Counted from the first letter of the stretch, positions 11,912 through 24,634 are shown. The stretch: 64,000 nucleotides of DNA from Undaria pinnatifida (GCA_012845835.1 JABAKD010000002.1:20474129-20538128); one strand, 5' to 3'. The notes: generated by a model not told the origin, from the letters alone. Translations and numbers: made by a program.

Positions 11912-11955
<44 letters not shown>
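11910..11955 (+). repeat. AGC microsatellite in copia
   Basis: About 13 AGC units inside the hinge between integrase and reverse transcriptase, read as a serine run. CAG/CTG tracts recur at 25058, 30690, 39972 and 48933, three of them in or near coding sequence. Confidence 0.9.
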
Positions 11956-11957
<2 letters not shown>

Positions 11958-12539
11958 CCAACACCAACAACAGCAGCCGTGGCAGCGGACATGGCGACGG
12001 TGGCAGCGCCGACGGTGGCGGTGGAGGCACTGCCGGTGACTCCGCCGGTGACATCAATCTTGCCGGCTATGCACCGCTCCCCCCCGAACTGCCCAAAGGT
12101 GAAGCGGGACGGCTGTAGAGCTGGGGTAGGCACGGTGACCTGATCACATCGTCGAGACTGAGATCCGTGCGCAACCGCCTCCAAGAGGTACCCAAAGAAC
12201 CGAATACTGGAGGCAATACGGCCCTGCTGGTCTACATGAAGGCGCTGGTGACGGACTTCATCAACGGCGAACTGGAGGCTGAAGAGATGCAAGAAGCAGA
12301 AGAGTTCATCAACGGCCACGCATGCGATGATCTCCTGGACTCGCTGGCAACGAGTGCGACTGGTTTCGACGACCACGAGTCAGCATCTAACGTCTTCTCG
12401 CTAATGCACGACACCGCGATCGACGAGCCCGAGATCGCCCTGGTCACCATGGAATCAGGGAAGTCCGAGTCTGAAATTGAAATGCCGTCTGGTCCTTTGT
12501 CAGAAGCTGAAGTACCTCCGATCTCCGTAGCTGGCGTGT

Positions 12540-14059
12540 ACAAATCTAAATACAAAGACGCGTACCTTTGGGCTATGGACAAGGAAATGGATGGTATTGT
12601 GAAGAATGGGACATTTACTGTTTTACCTGGCCTTCCGGAGGGGGAGAAAGCAGTAGATGGTAGGTGGGTGTTATCACTGAAGTCCGACGAAAACGGATAC
12701 ATTACTACACCCAAAGCGAGGCTGGTAGCAAAAGGGTTTATGCAACGGGAAGGCGTGAACTATCTCCAGACATACGCACCTACACCCGCCACTACTAGTG
12801 TCAAGATTGTGCTAGTGTGGGGGAACCACAAGGGGTACACAACGTCTCATTTCGATGTCAAACAGGCGTTTACCCAAGCACCGCTAGACTATAAGGTCAT
12901 TATGAAGCTCCCTGGGGGTTGCGGTGACCTGTCTGGCAAATACGTAGAGCTCAAGAAGGCGTTGTACGGCCTAAAACAGAGCGGTGCCTTGTGGAACAAT
13001 TTGCTGGTTACGAAACTAGCGAAACACGGCATGGAACAGTGCAAAGCCGACCCTTGCGTTTTTCGGAAGATTGTGAAGGGTGAGGTAATACTGGTTCTGG
13101 CAGTCCATGTGGACGACATGGCTGTAGCCGGTCCTAGGGATGAGGTTGACAAGCTGCTTGTAACGCTCAACGAGGACTTCACGACGGTTGACCTGGGAGA
13201 ACTAACCTTCTTCACGGGGTGTGCGGTTATCCAAGACGTAAAAGATGGGATAACTAAAATCAACCAGCGGACATTCATCGAAACATTGACTAGACATTTT
13301 GATGTGACAACGACTGCCCGATACCCCGCCACTGCCGGTGCTGACCTAGGACCGAGGAAGGAAGGGGAACCAAGTGGAAATTGGCCTTACAAGGAGGCCA
13401 TCGGATCATTGTTATGGCTGGTCGTCTGGTCAAGAATGGAGATCGCGAATGCGACGCGTGTTGTAGCTCGCCACGCGAACAACCCTACCGAGAGGCACTG
13501 GACAGCGGTGCTACAGATTATTCGATACTTGCTCGGTACCAAGGACCTGAGCCTCACGTTCGAAAGGGAACCTGAGTCTGACTTTGAATTGTCGGTGTAC
13601 ACGGATTCGAACTTTGCCGAGAAGGATGACGACAGGCGTTCCGTATCGGGGGTAGCTGTATGCCTAGGTTACTCCATGATTACCGGATTCAGTTCGACTC
13701 ACAAGACCACGTCGCTTTCGACCGCCGAGGCAGAGTGCCGTGCGCTCGGTGATGGAGTGAAGGAGGGTCTATTCGCGAAATCGGTAGCTTCGTTCGTAGC
13801 ACCATCGCTTGTAGAGAAGACAATTATGGTATATGTAGATAACGAAGGGGCAATCAACCTTGCGATCAACCCCTTCAGCTCTGCAAGAACCAAGCACCTT
13901 GATGTGAGGTTTCATTTCGTTCGCGAGCTGGTATCGTCTGGTACGATCACGGTTGAACATGTTCCGACAGCGGAACAACGGGCAGATCTTTTCACGAAGG
14001 CGCTCGTAGGCCCTATCTTCAGGGAGCACAGGGACTACCTGATGAACTCTTACATTTGA
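12540..14059 (+). mobile_element. Copia reverse transcriptase and RNase H region
   Basis: Part of the 8445-14665 fossil. The copia-type reverse transcriptase (RVT_2) is recognisable from RWVLSLKSDENGY through ARLVAKGFMQREGVNY, FDVKQAFTQAPL, LKKALYGLKQSGALW and the catalytic VHVDDM at about 13107. RNase H follows with YTDSNFAEKDD (about 13598), STAEAECRALGDG (about 13722) and VYVDNEGAINLA (about 13831), and ends shortly before an approximately 350-bp non-coding stretch leading to the right LTR. Confidence 0.94.
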
Positions 14060-14411
14060 TTCTGTTCCGGGTCAGAAGTAATTTGTTCATTTTTTTGGTT
14101 TAGCGCCGGGTGATTATTATGAATAAGTCATGCGGAGAGAGACAATGCCATCTCGCATTTACTGTCGCGGCCTTAGCGTGCCTATGGCAGGAGTAGGCGA
14201 TCTCTGGTATTCTTGTCTTCGCCTTAATTCTCATCTTGGAGGCGCGGCTATTGTGGTCATGTTTGATTGGCACAATGGTTTTATTTTTGGTATTTTTGCA
14301 AGGGGTTTTGATCCGTGGGGCGGGTTTCCCCTTGTACATTGCTTTGCAATAGACATACGTCAAGACATGTCTATGATAGGTTCGTCACGGTATTGTGTCG
14401 AGCCGGGAGGG

Positions 14412-14665
14412 TGTTTGAGTAGACTCGCCGCAAAGCAGTGACAGTTACGTGTCGGTTCGGAGTGTGGTTTCTTGGGCTATTCGTTCATGTCCTTGGATCT
14501 GTGTGTGCTGTGACGAGCCGCGAGGCTCTCACTCCTTTTCCTGTTCCTCCTGTTAACTTTCCCTCGCGGGTGAGTGACAACCGATAATACACGAACTTAA
14601 AAGAGAAGCCATTCGGCAGCCCAGCGGGGTGAGTCGACGCTAACCGGCGCGGTCGGAACTAAACA
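14412..14665 (+). repeat. 3' LTR of the young copia element
   Basis: 254-bp copy of the left LTR with about three differences, followed at once by the TGTTG target duplication. Confidence 0.95.
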
Positions 14666-14670
14666 TGTTG

Positions 14671-15105
14671 ATATAGACTATAGCTGGCATAACCAAAGCG
14701 AGTGTTCGCTATACCTATTAACGGCGTTCACAAATAAATACAATTGTGTTCGCCAAACACATTGAGCTGTTCGGGTGTAGATAGCAGGTAGCTCAACGCA
14801 CAGGGCTTTCGAGAAGGTGAGAGTTGACGCGGGCCGGTGATGTGCGTCTTAGCTACCTGGTATATTTATCCGCGGCAGAATGGGCGTCAATCGTTACGGA
14901 TCGTTCGAAAAAATGCGCGAGAGTCACGCCTGGACTGAAGTCGAAAGGGATCAGACAGACAGGCAATAAATGAAACTTCGGGATAAGATATCTCATTTGA
15001 CACTGGGGAATTGAAAAGGGGGAGCTTGTATGTGTGTTTTCCATGCATTCGTTCCGCCTCCACAGCTTACATTTTTTCACTCGCCGAAGACCACTCTCCG
15101 AGAGA
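14671..15105. other. Non-coding stretch
   Basis: Nothing recognisable. A weak palindrome-like TATAGACTATAG near 14675 resembles the TATAGTCTAGACTATA palindromes at 30-33 kb. Confidence 0.4.
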
Positions 15106-16500
15106 GCCTGTCTGGTCGATAAAAACCCGACGTGCTCCGTCCCGTCAATATAGGGGTGCGAGGGTCTGTGTTCATACGACGACGGCTTCGCATGGAAATG
15201 AGTACACCTTCCTCGAGGGAAGATGTAGAGCAGCTTCAGCTGTAAAACTACTTTTAATAGCGAACACGCGCAGACACAAAGAATGATGTGGGAAGTACAT
15301 TTTGATTGTTGCCACCTGCTCTGTCTGGTGTATGGATGTATTGGTGTGGTGTGTTGAATGGGTGAACAAACCCGCGGCCGGGTGGCCGGCACATACACTG
15401 CCACTACCACCAACACCACCATCCCCACCGCACCATCAGCACGGTTACCACTACTACTGACAACACTACCGCCGCCGTGCCGCGGTATGATCGATTGATA
15501 ATGGTACGGGTTCCTCTTTACCACCTACACTACCCACTCGCTGTGATTTACGTGTCTCTTGACCTCCTCCCGAGTGAAGGTGACGCACATACTGTTGACA
15601 AGCTACCAGCAGCTGCCCCAGGTAGCTTTGTCTCACTCTTTTTTAATTCTACGCTGTTGCTGCGGCAACTGCAGACTGCCCTATTTTACTCACTGCACTT
15701 TGCTGGAATACTACCACGCTATGCTACTAATCGTACTAGTTTTTGTAATTATTAATTATGGCCCTTTTTCGTTGATTCACACCCTCTGTTCTTATGGGTC
15801 AGCCCAGGCCTCTTACCGCCTCAGGCAACTACTTGGTAACGATGGCTTGCACTTCGGGTAGGTCGACAAAAAAAAAATGACCTAGCTGCCCGAAAACAAA
15901 CGGAACAATGCCGCTCTGCCCCGTACCTCCCAAGCGCTGCGAGGGCTGGTGCTACGGTGCACACGGGACCTGACTGACATGACAGTTTTGCCCGTTCCCT
16001 CCACCCTTCGGCATGCGAAGGCAGCATCCTGTTTAGCACCGCTGCTTATGTCTGCGAACATGACAATTAACCAATCGATGAATGAATGAATGGGTTTAGG
16101 CTACACAAGAATACGGAAAAGAGAGGGCTGACATAAACTATACTTACACGCTACATACGCTTAGACACACACCCGCTGGACACCAACGACAACGACCGGG
16201 CGTTACATTGTCACGCGGCTTGGAAAACATTCTTGCAGGGAGGCAGGTCGTTTCACGTTCTTATTCCGGGAAAAACCCTGACGACTCTATGCTCGGTACC
16301 GCGCTTTTTTCACGCTCGAAACAGCCACAACAGACGACAGAAAAAGGGCAGACGACGTCGTACGTACAGAGATTGATTTGTGCCGTGGCTGAGAGCTGGC
16401 GGAGTGTGCTCATTTACATGCATAGTTTTTATGACCGTAGACCCTCGCACCCCTAGGTCGCCGGACGGAGAACACCGGGTTTTCATCGACCATGCGTAGA
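15106..16500. mobile_element. Inverted-repeat element, non-autonomous, old
   Basis: The two ends are inverted copies of each other over about 100 bp: 15106-15211 against 16395-16500. Shared blocks include TGGTCGAT, AAAACCCG, CTCCGTCC, GGGTGCGAGGGTCT and AAATGAG. A third copy of the terminus lies at 29718-29800. The interior holds a CACCAC microsatellite at about 15400-15460 and no transposase. No target duplication could be fixed, so class and exact edges are uncertain. Confidence 0.6.
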
Positions 16501-17245
16501 TCTCTAAGCCTAGGAATGCGGACTGATTAGAGACGGGCCTATTGCGCGCAAATCGCCAAGCGCAACCAGAACATCATACTACTCTGCCATGACAACGCTA
16601 ATCTTGAAATGTACTCAGCCCCCCGCCCCCCCGCCCCCAGTCCTGGCCTTACACGCCGCCCCAAGACTTTCCACTTAGTTTGTGCAACGCTATCGTGACC
16701 TCTTCCTAACAGAACACCAATCTCTCACCATGATTGCGTACCGGCTGCCCCAGGTTCCGAAACCTGACCACTCACATTTCCCCCCACGCCTTGACCATGG
16801 GAAAAATGCGGATTGACCCGCAATTACAACAAAAACAAATAGTCTATACAATAAAAAAACCAAACGTGTTACACGGTGCTGTCCGGTTGGTATCTTCTTG
16901 AAGACGTCACAAAATCTGCGGGAAAGGTTACAGCCCACTCCCCACCTTTTTTTCATGCTGCCATAATCTTGGGGGACACCTTCGAGTACTTTCTACGTAG
17001 CACACCGCCCTCTCACGGTCCTGGGGTAATCGTGTGGCCGTCGCCGCTTACAACAGCAGCAGAGTATTGGGCTTCCGGACAACTTGAGTACTACTGTACT
17101 GCACGTGATGGAAGCAAAAAAAAAATCCTCGCGCAAGGAGAGAACGAATGTACCCCATACGCAAAGAAACGAAAAAAAAAAAGTACTCGAAATGGAAGGC
17201 CAGCCTCAAAAGGTAAATACATCGCCACTTGTACAAATCAACAGC
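16501..17245. other. Non-coding stretch
   Basis: No gene recognised. A C-run (CCCCCCGCCCCCCCGCCCCC-like) lies near 16620 and A-runs near 17118 and 17172. Confidence 0.4.
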
Positions 17246-17375
17246 ACAGGACATGTAATAAGAAACAGGAATACTGGCTCAGACTGGACTTTTTATCCTG
17301 AGCAAGGGTGCGTGCTACACTGTCCTCAGTGTAGCGGCTCCCGGATTTCTTGTATTCCTGTGAATTTCGTTCTGG
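17246..17375 (+). repeat. Dispersed repeat, copy 1
   Basis: About 125 bp resembling 37268-37385, with shared blocks TAAGAAACAG, AATACTG, GGGTGC, GGCTCCCGGAT and TATTCC. The second copy lies in the host intron just left of the hAT-like element. Likely remnants of one old transposon family. Confidence 0.6.
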
Positions 17376-18369
17376 CCTTCTCAATCCCCCCGGTTTCTTA
17401 TCAGGATCCCTACACTGCAGGTTCTTATTCTTAACTGCGGGCATAAAGGAAGCAAAACGAACCCCGCTTTCGCATTTAAGCGCCAGCTCTACCAGGCCGG
17501 GTAAAACAACAACAAAAGCGCGGGCTTCCAAAACGAGCGTAACCCCTGTACCAAAATATTTTTGTTGTAAGACACTCTCTCACTTGTGCCTGGAAGTTTA
17601 TACTTACACCAAGGGGCCCTTTTCTCTTCATGATAAAACCGGCCGGCCTGCCTCCCTGCCGAATGCGGTAAATCAAGGGCGACCAAAAAGAAAAAAAAAA
17701 AACAGTTACACCATGAAAACGGCGTACTATACAACGGCTGCTGAAACAGCGGCGGCGACGCCAAACCAGCGGCTATACGGTATCCTCCCCCCACCAGCAA
17801 GAAACACCTACGCTAAGCAAGGCCTGAAAAACCGTATTGTGATGCCGACCTTGCGCCTAGATAAGCTGTTCTTTGGGGCTAAGCGTGTAGCGCTCGCCGT
17901 TAAGAATGATTATTCTTAAGGGTCACGAATAAAAGGAGTCTCGGTTTCTCGCTGAGGGCTGCTGCTCGCTCGAGGACTCATTCTGTGTGGGGCCACCTCC
18001 CGCTTCGTCCTTTCGTGCCTAAACAATCGCCTTTCCGTGCTGAAGGCGATGGTAATGGCGGTCCACTAGCTTTGTTGGTCTACATGGCGAGTTGCTGTCG
18101 CTCCTCCAGAGTCATTGGGACACGCTCCCACGAGCGCCAAGTCGTGCACGTCTCCCCCGTCGTTAGGTTGCTCAACGTCAGTTCCTGGAAAGGAAGAAAA
18201 CGTAATAGGTAGCATTTGTTATATGTACGAGCCCAGGAACTGACGCCGAAGAGCAAGAAACGCGCCGACAAGATACTGAGGCTTGCCTTTTGGGAGAACG
18301 CTTAGGAAGTTTGGATTAAAAAAATCACGTCCTCAGCCGTGAGCGCCACCTTGAATCCTAAAGTCAACG
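17376..18369. other. Non-coding stretch
   Basis: No gene recognised. A long A-run follows 17690, and a short inverted repeat AAGAATGATTATTCTTAAG lies near 17903. Open frames of up to 189 codons at 17350-17919 have no recognisable domain and cross low-complexity DNA. Confidence 0.4.
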
Positions 18370-18810
18370 ACGTCAAAAGACCGCGGTTTGACCTCTTGAC
18401 TGACTACCCCACGGTACACTAAAGCAAGCACGCTAAAGCCCAAAGAGGGGGCCACAAAGGCCGGTCTCCCAGCGCGGTTTGTCTTCTTGAGGGCTACTCT
18501 AAACGCAGCATATTGAGACTTGGAGGTACTTTGACGCGTTCAAAAGGATCGATCTGCTAGTGCGGTTTGACCTCAAGGTTGAGCTCCCCCCTACACTAAA
18601 ACTAGCTTATCAAAGCCCAAAGAGGTCTTGACGCGACCCCGAGGACAGGTCTCTCAACGTGGTTTTTGATATTTTGACTGATCGCCCCTCCTAGCCTGGC
18701 TTGACCTCTTGACCGCCCGGCCCTACACTAAAATCAGCATATTTAGGCCCAAACAAGCCTTGACGCACTAAAACCAGTATATTAAGGCCCGAAGAAGGAT
18801 CCCCAAGTAA
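18370..18810. repeat. Degenerate ~150-bp tandem repeat
   Basis: Three to four imperfect units containing GGTTTGACCTCTTGACT, then CTACACTAAAA, then a TATT/AAGCCCAAAGAGG block, at about 18385, 18565, 18700 and 18770. A related fragment lies at about 21955-22045. Non-coding. Confidence 0.55.
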
Positions 18811-19257
18811 CTTTGCCACCAGCTGGAGGCCCCTTTCTCTGCACCCCGTTCTTACCTGTGTTTGGTAGTTGCCCCCCGGTTCAAGCCAACGCCTCTCGAC
18901 GAGATGGACCTCGCTCGAGTTGGCGGTAGGCACGGACGATACGGTAACCAGCCCGTCCAGGCGCCCCGGTATAGTCAAAGAAGCCGTGGATCGCTTGGTG
19001 CCGCTCATGCCCTCCGTTGTCTTTTTCACGCCCAGCTTGAACCTGCAAGGGTTCAAGAAAGCAAAACCAGAGGGCGTTATTGCTATAGTTTTTGATCGCG
19101 CTCAAGGGAGCAGACCCTAAACTGGACAATTGATCAGGACGTTTGCTCAGGTTAAAAGAAATACACCAGACGATGACGATATGACACATTGTGAAGTACA
19201 ATATAAGGCCTGCTCGGGTTCAAGAAACCAGAAACGTGGACGAGACTCACCCCTTTT

Positions 19258-19356
19258 AGAGTTCAAGAGGGGAAACATGCTTAAGAGAGGAAACCTGATT
19301 AAGAGGGGAAACGCGCTCAAGAGGGGAAGCATGCTTCTTAAGAGGGGAAACATGCA
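19258..19356 (+). repeat. 18-bp minisatellite (LKRGNM repeat)
   Basis: Five units of TTAAGAGGGGAAACATGC with small variations. The period is six codons and the plus frame at 19130-19423 reads it as LKRGNM-like repeats (FKRGNMLKRGNLIKRGNALKRG...). The frame is only 97 codons and otherwise featureless, so translation is doubtful. Confidence 0.85.
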
Positions 19357-19423
19357 GAAAAAAACATTGACGACTACAGCGTCGGCTTCACGAAGCGGCC
19401 CGGGCCGTCGGGGCAGGTTATGA

Positions 19424-20827
19424 TTCCGAACCTCAACGTAAGAAGCTGTACCGCACGCGCGAAGCACGGTGGTGCCATCCCACCCAAAGAGTTGCACTTT
19501 TGGAGCCAGCCAAATAATTTTGACCGCTTGAGCTCCCCAATGGCGCAACTGTTTGGCTAGTGTGATATTCTTACGAGTGCATTTGTTTTAGGCCGGGGTC
19601 GCGCAAACGAATGTCTTCGAAGTCATGTTTCGGGTGACGATGGTGATATGGATGAGCTCCTCATGTGCTAGGAGCCCAGAAGAAAATTCTTAGAATCTGC
19701 TGCACCCCCAGCGCGGGATGACCCGGTGATACTTGCAGTGCTTGACGCTCTTTCTGGTCTCTTGCTAACGTCGTACTCGAGAGTCGCACTTTTTGGTCGC
19801 TTACATGGGTCCCAAAAGCTTTTTGAGGAAGCACATACTCGGGCTCAAGAAAGCAAGCAAGATCCAATTATTAATATGAGACTTTTGTCGAGCTCGAGTA
19901 GGAAGCACAAACTCAAGAAAAGGTTAAAGCGAGCAAAAAACGGTACGCTCTAGCAGGAGGGTGTTGAGGCACATCTTCTCGGGGGGGCACCAGACGTTCA
20001 CGCTGCTCCGAAGCTTACATTATGACGGTGCCGGATTCTGTTACAGATGGCAGTCGAATTTAGCGTTTTACCCGACCCAGAAAACGATAGTTAAGGTGTG
20101 ACTTCGAGCTGATACCACGGGCCCGGGATCCAGGAACAGAAATGCGCAAGCCGGGAGGGGGGTTGCGTAACGTTGGCAACATATCCAAATCCTTGTCACC
20201 GACCTGTGTGGTGCGTGTGCTTGGCATCTGCAGCCATTTTTTTGTCAAAAGAAGGAAACAGACCGAAATCTAAAGAATGTTACACACACGTACTTTCTGG
20301 AGCGCGCGCACGAATTAGCATGTGGGGGAAGATAGTGATAACGAGAACGACTTCAAACTGTGACGCATAAAACATGTTATATTACATAACTATGTACAAC
20401 CTGGTATGATACGGGTACAGCAGAAAACACGACGATAGAATGACGGTTTTCCTCACGTTTCAGTAAAGTTGTTCGCCACCGTCTGCTTGTAGATGACGAG
20501 CGTCGACCCGTCGAGAGCGATGGCGTTTCGACTGGCGCATGTTTTCTCTCCCTCCACCTTTTCGCATACCACCAACACCAGCAGACAGCGAACAGCAAGA
20601 AGCAAGCCGCAAACAAACAGCAAACAACCACGCAGCAAGACGGAAGGAGCACGCAGCACAGCAGGCCGAAAAACAGGCGGCACGGTTAGCCACATGCTCC
20701 AAAAGTAAAATCCCTCAGCATGACACACCACGCGTGCGGCAGACGTCTCCAACCTACTCCGTTACAACCATTTCGCTGTGCACGGGGGAACTTGCTCGGC
20801 AGAGGAAACATTCCACCTCGACACTTG
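19424..20827. other. Non-coding stretch
   Basis: No gene recognised. A GGGCTCAAGAAAGCAA motif recurs in loose form (near 19050, 19205, 19845 and 19905). Minus-strand frames at 20377-20752 read as Cys/Leu-rich runs but have no conserved pattern. Confidence 0.4.
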
Positions 20828-21624
20828 ACACTTGACACCTGACCCGAACCAGACCCGACCCGACCCGACCCGACCGGACCCGATCGGGGAGATTTTGAAT
20901 CCTTCTGGCGTGACCCGACCCGACCCACCAGATTCCGAATGACCCGTGAGATAAGGGTCATGTCGTGGGTCAGGCCACGCTAACCCATGTGATGTATCTC
21001 GTAGGTCAACAGTGATACCTCACGGGTCAATAAAAGTTGACTTTTTACGTTCGGCACGGTAATATTTCCAGTACGCTTCCTAGCACATCTGTCTGGAGCA
21101 GAATACTGCACATCTGACGTGGAGGCCCGGGGTACGCGAGATACAAGCCCTGGCCCAGGCATTATTGTTCTCGTACACGCTGTAAGTATGCGATCGTATT
21201 TGTGGCATGCGAGGGGGCTTGGGACAAGACCCGGTAGGTTTTCGGTTTTGAGGTGTCGGGTCTGCGGGTCGTATCTACGCATTTGACCCGCGAGGCGCGA
21301 GATGGAAAGTTGCGGCAAAAAACGGTAAGTTCTGAGGTGCCGGATCCGTGGGTGGAGAGAAAAAAACGCATGGGCCAAGGTGACCCGATCCATGACATGA
21401 TTCGTATCTCATGGGTTACGACCTCACCGGACCAGTGAGACAATCAGATTTTCGAAGATGATTCGTCCCGACTCGCCCGGCTGGAAACTCCTAACCCGAC
21501 CCGAACCGACCTGTGTTTTAAAGCCTCCTGGCGCGACCCGGTCCGATCCGATCCGACCAGCGAGACTTTTGAAAAAACTCCCCACCTGACCCCCGGGTCT
21601 GGCCACGACTCGTGAAAATCACTG
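20828..21624 (-). mobile_element. hAT-like non-autonomous element, degraded
   Basis: Opposite-orientation relative of the hAT-like pair at 22.8-25.8 kb. Its right end, read on the minus strand, begins CAGTGATTTTCACGAGTCG and continues through GGGGGTCAGG and TTTTTTCAAAAGTCTCGC, matching the left terminus CAGGGTTTTTCGCGGGTC of the inner element. GACCC arrays lie at 20840-20930 and 21490-21570. The left terminus and target duplication were not found, so the left edge is only approximate. Confidence 0.55.
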
Positions 21625-22797
21625 GGCTTTATTTTTTCAGAGATTTCGAGCGATTCTGGAGCCATGTTCTTGTTGGTAGCACTTTCTACATGGGACCACG
21701 AGCCTCACGCTACCTGGAACACTCTAGCAGAACTCAGCAACCAAGGTTTCCTATTTTGCTACAAGTACGGCACGGTACGGTTCGTTGGCAGGTCGTCTCG
21801 TACAGGTCTGCGCCACCGGTTGTATCTGCTTCAGGGCGACGTCAACCCAACGAAGAGGTTCGGGTAACAGTGGCGCGACAAGCGACTTGCCTACAACGGT
21901 GCTACGAGACTGCAGTCTGAGCAAACTACAAAAGGTGCGAGAATTGTCCCCCTACAATAACACAATTGGTGCAGACCAAAAGAGGGTTTAATTCGCCCGA
22001 CCCCTTGACTGGCCCCATTGATTCAGGCCAAAAGGGGGCTTGACGAGCCCAACATGAGCAGTCTCCTATCGGTAATATACGTATTCTCACCGATGCATTG
22101 ATGACCTGCTCGGAGGCGTGCATGCACCGGAGGTACGCTTCCATTGTGTCGGACCTGCAATGATGGCATGCACGGCGAGGTTCCGGGAGTGCGCGACAGT
22201 TTAGGGGGAGGCAACACGAGCAGCGGGTTGGAGGGAGTCTGGTGGCTGCTATATCATGTGCCCAAAAACTTCATGCTGCTCTACGGTGGGCCTAAACATT
22301 GACTGACGTGTGTGCATGGAATCAGCACATTTGTACCGGAACACTGATCCATACCGGCATACAGTGCTTACGCTGAGAGTATGCAACTGTCTATACGTAG
22401 CGACTTAAACGCGGCGTGCAATACACACAACACGCACTGAGGTAAAGCGGTGCTATGCTACACCGTAAACACCCAGTGAAAACTTCACTTTTCGCTGCCT
22501 CTGCTCATCAAGAAAAAAATATCAAGTCAGCGACGGAGAAAAAAAAGAAGCAGCTCACGATTAGTGTTTCGGGTGGGTCGAGTCGCTTGACAACTTCGAA
22601 AGCTCATAACAGCAACAGAGCTTCAAAACGACGAGCAAGGCTTGGCACAAACGTCTACTGCTAGTGAACAATTCGGATTCATGTTAAAGGGTAAATAAAA
22701 AATAATGGCTTGGTCAGGAACAACAATCAACAAGTCTAACGCTCACGACTAGTCTTAAGAGTTTAGTCTACTACTCTTTGGTGCTCCCTCTCGGGCG
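21625..22797. other. Non-coding stretch
   Basis: No gene recognised. The frame at 21612-21920 has no domain. A fragment near 21955-22045 belongs to the repeat of 18.4-18.8 kb. Confidence 0.4.
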
Positions 22798-23198
22798 AAA
22801 ATATCCAGAGCGTTTCACGGGTCATGACTCGACTAGCGGGTAGGGTCAGGAGTGTTTCAAAACGTCGCGGATCGCGTTGGGTCGGGTCATTACGTTTTAA
22901 AATCTGACGGGTCGGGTTGGGTCAGGTCGGGTCGGGTCAAGAGGTTTTTAAATCTCGCCGGTCGGGTCGGATCGGGTCAAAAGGTTTTGAAATCTCGCGG
23001 GTCGGGTCGGGTCAGGTCAAGAGGTTTTGAAATCTCGCGGGTCGGGTCCGGTTATGACCCGCGAGATGCAGGTCACTCGCGGGTCAAGTCAACATGACCC
23101 GTGGGTTGTGGTTGCTGACTCGCGGGTCGAACCCGTGGATCGGTCTGCGGATTCGCCTTGTTCAAACTTACACGTTCCTCCCGGAGGGCCCTTGTCGT

Positions 23199-24634
23199 CA
23201 GGGTTTTTCGCGGGTCATGACCCGACACGCGGGTCGGGTCAGGGGGGTTTTAAAATGTCGCGGGTCGGGTCGGGTCGGGTCATGGTGTTTTAACATCTCA
23301 CGGGTCGGGTCGGGTCGGGTCAAGAAGTTTTGAAATTTCGCGGGTCGGGTCGGGTCGGGTCAAGAGGTTTTGAAATCTCGCGGATCGGATCGGGTCGGGT
23401 CAAGAGGTTTTGAAATCTCGCGGATCGGATCTGGCCGCGAAATACGGGTCACTCGCGGGTCAAGCCACGAAGACCCGCGGATTGTTTTTGGCTGACCCGC
23501 GGGTGAAACCCGCGGATCTGGCCTGCGGATTCGCCTTTTTCAAACTTACAGCTGCCTGCCTGCCGGAGGGCCCTTATTGTCGTGCCGGCGGCCTGCGGGC
23601 CGGACCCGCGTATCCGACCCGCGGGTCCGAAAATTATACAAATCTTGCCGCTCCCTGCACGAAAGCCTCTCTCGTCCCCGGGCGATACTCCGATCGTGGT
23701 ATGTTGTCATAGCGCGTCCAGAAAAATCATACCAGGCAGTAACTTCGCTCGTACCAGGCATAAATTATTACTACGCGAACCCCGTGTCGGACGAAGCCGT
23801 AGGTATTGTTCAGGTATATTGTTGTACATCCAAGTCCACCAAAACAAGCCAGGGCACACACTCTTGCAGGGTACAGCAATAAAGACGTCACATGGCAGTA
23901 TAAGAACCCATGTACGACGTACGCACACATTGACCAGTGCGAAATGCGTCCAAACTTCAAAAGGCAAGAAGAGCAGTTTTCGTCGAAGCAGCACCAGCAC
24001 CAGCAGCAAGCACCAGCAGCAGACCCCAGATCCTCGCGGATCGCAGCCCCTGCTGACAGATCCACCGCCCCGGTTGTGGGCTTGTTGCCGGAGGCGGATC
24101 AGCTAGGCTGTTTGCCGGTGCCGGAGACTGCATAGATAGCTACCTCATTCGTCGGGTCGACCGGGGGGTCTAGCGCTACGGGCACGGCTAAGTGTAGATG
24201 TGTGAGTTGCGGTCTTTCTCATTTTTCGCGCGCACTACACATAAAAGCCGCAAAAAATGCCGGTAAAACTAACAGAGAACACTACATCTTGGAAAAAGTA
24301 CGAGGGACCAAGGACCAACCAACCGACCAAGTTGCATATCCAGACATCTTTGATCCGTGTTTTTTCGACTTTGACCCGTGAGATATGTCTCAGATCCAGT
24401 CGACCCGACCCGCATGAAACCCGCATCTCACGGGTCACTCGGAGTGTGGCGGATCGGATCGGGTCGGGTCAACAGGTTTTAAAAGCTTGCGGGACGGCTC
24501 GGGTCGGGTCAGGGGGTTTCAAATTCTCGCGGGTCGGGTCGGTTCGGGTCGGGTCAAGACGTCGGGTTGGGTCGGGGCAGTTGACCCGACCCGACCCGAC
24601 CCGTGAGGTTTGACCTGACCCATGAACAGCCCTG
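23199..24634 (+). mobile_element. hAT-like non-autonomous element, nested inner copy
   Basis: A 1436-bp member of the same family inserted into the outer copy. It starts CAGGGTTTTTCGCGGGTC and ends CATGAACAGCCCTG, with 8-bp flanks CTTGTCGT (23191-23198) and CTCGTCGT (24635-24642) that match at seven of eight positions. The inner copy still has the uninterrupted version of the insertion site (GGAGGGCCCTTATTGTCGTG near 23564), which shows where the outer copy was split. Both ends carry GGGTC arrays; no protein is encoded. Confidence 0.85.

Larger units (their letters stand above)
8445..14665 (+). mobile_element. Young Ty1/copia LTR retrotransposon
   Basis: A 6.2 kb fossil-class LTR element in Ty1/copia order: LTR, gag, protease, integrase, reverse transcriptase, RNase H, LTR. 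Both LTRs are 254 bp with TGTTT...AAACA ends, and the element is flanked by a perfect 5-bp target duplication TGTTG (8440-8444 and 14666-14670). The LTRs differ at only about three positions (about 99% identical), so insertion is recent. It looks nearly whole, with about one break. A purine run GCCGGGAGGG just before the right LTR is the likely polypurine tract. It interrupts otherwise featureless DNA. Confidence 0.96.

Noticed and set aside
14853-15524. 223-codon minus-strand frame
   Set aside because: It runs through the terminus of the inverted-repeat element and low-complexity DNA; no recognisable domain.
20377-20752. Cys/Leu-rich frames resembling small membrane proteins
   Set aside because: Composition comes from a GCAAACAAACAGCAAAC-rich stretch; three overlapping frames are equally open.
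22806-23620. Telomere-like repeats (GGGTC)n
   Set aside because: The unit is not TTAGGG-like, arrays are interrupted by regular GTTTTGAAATCTCGCGG spacers and lie inside transposon ends.
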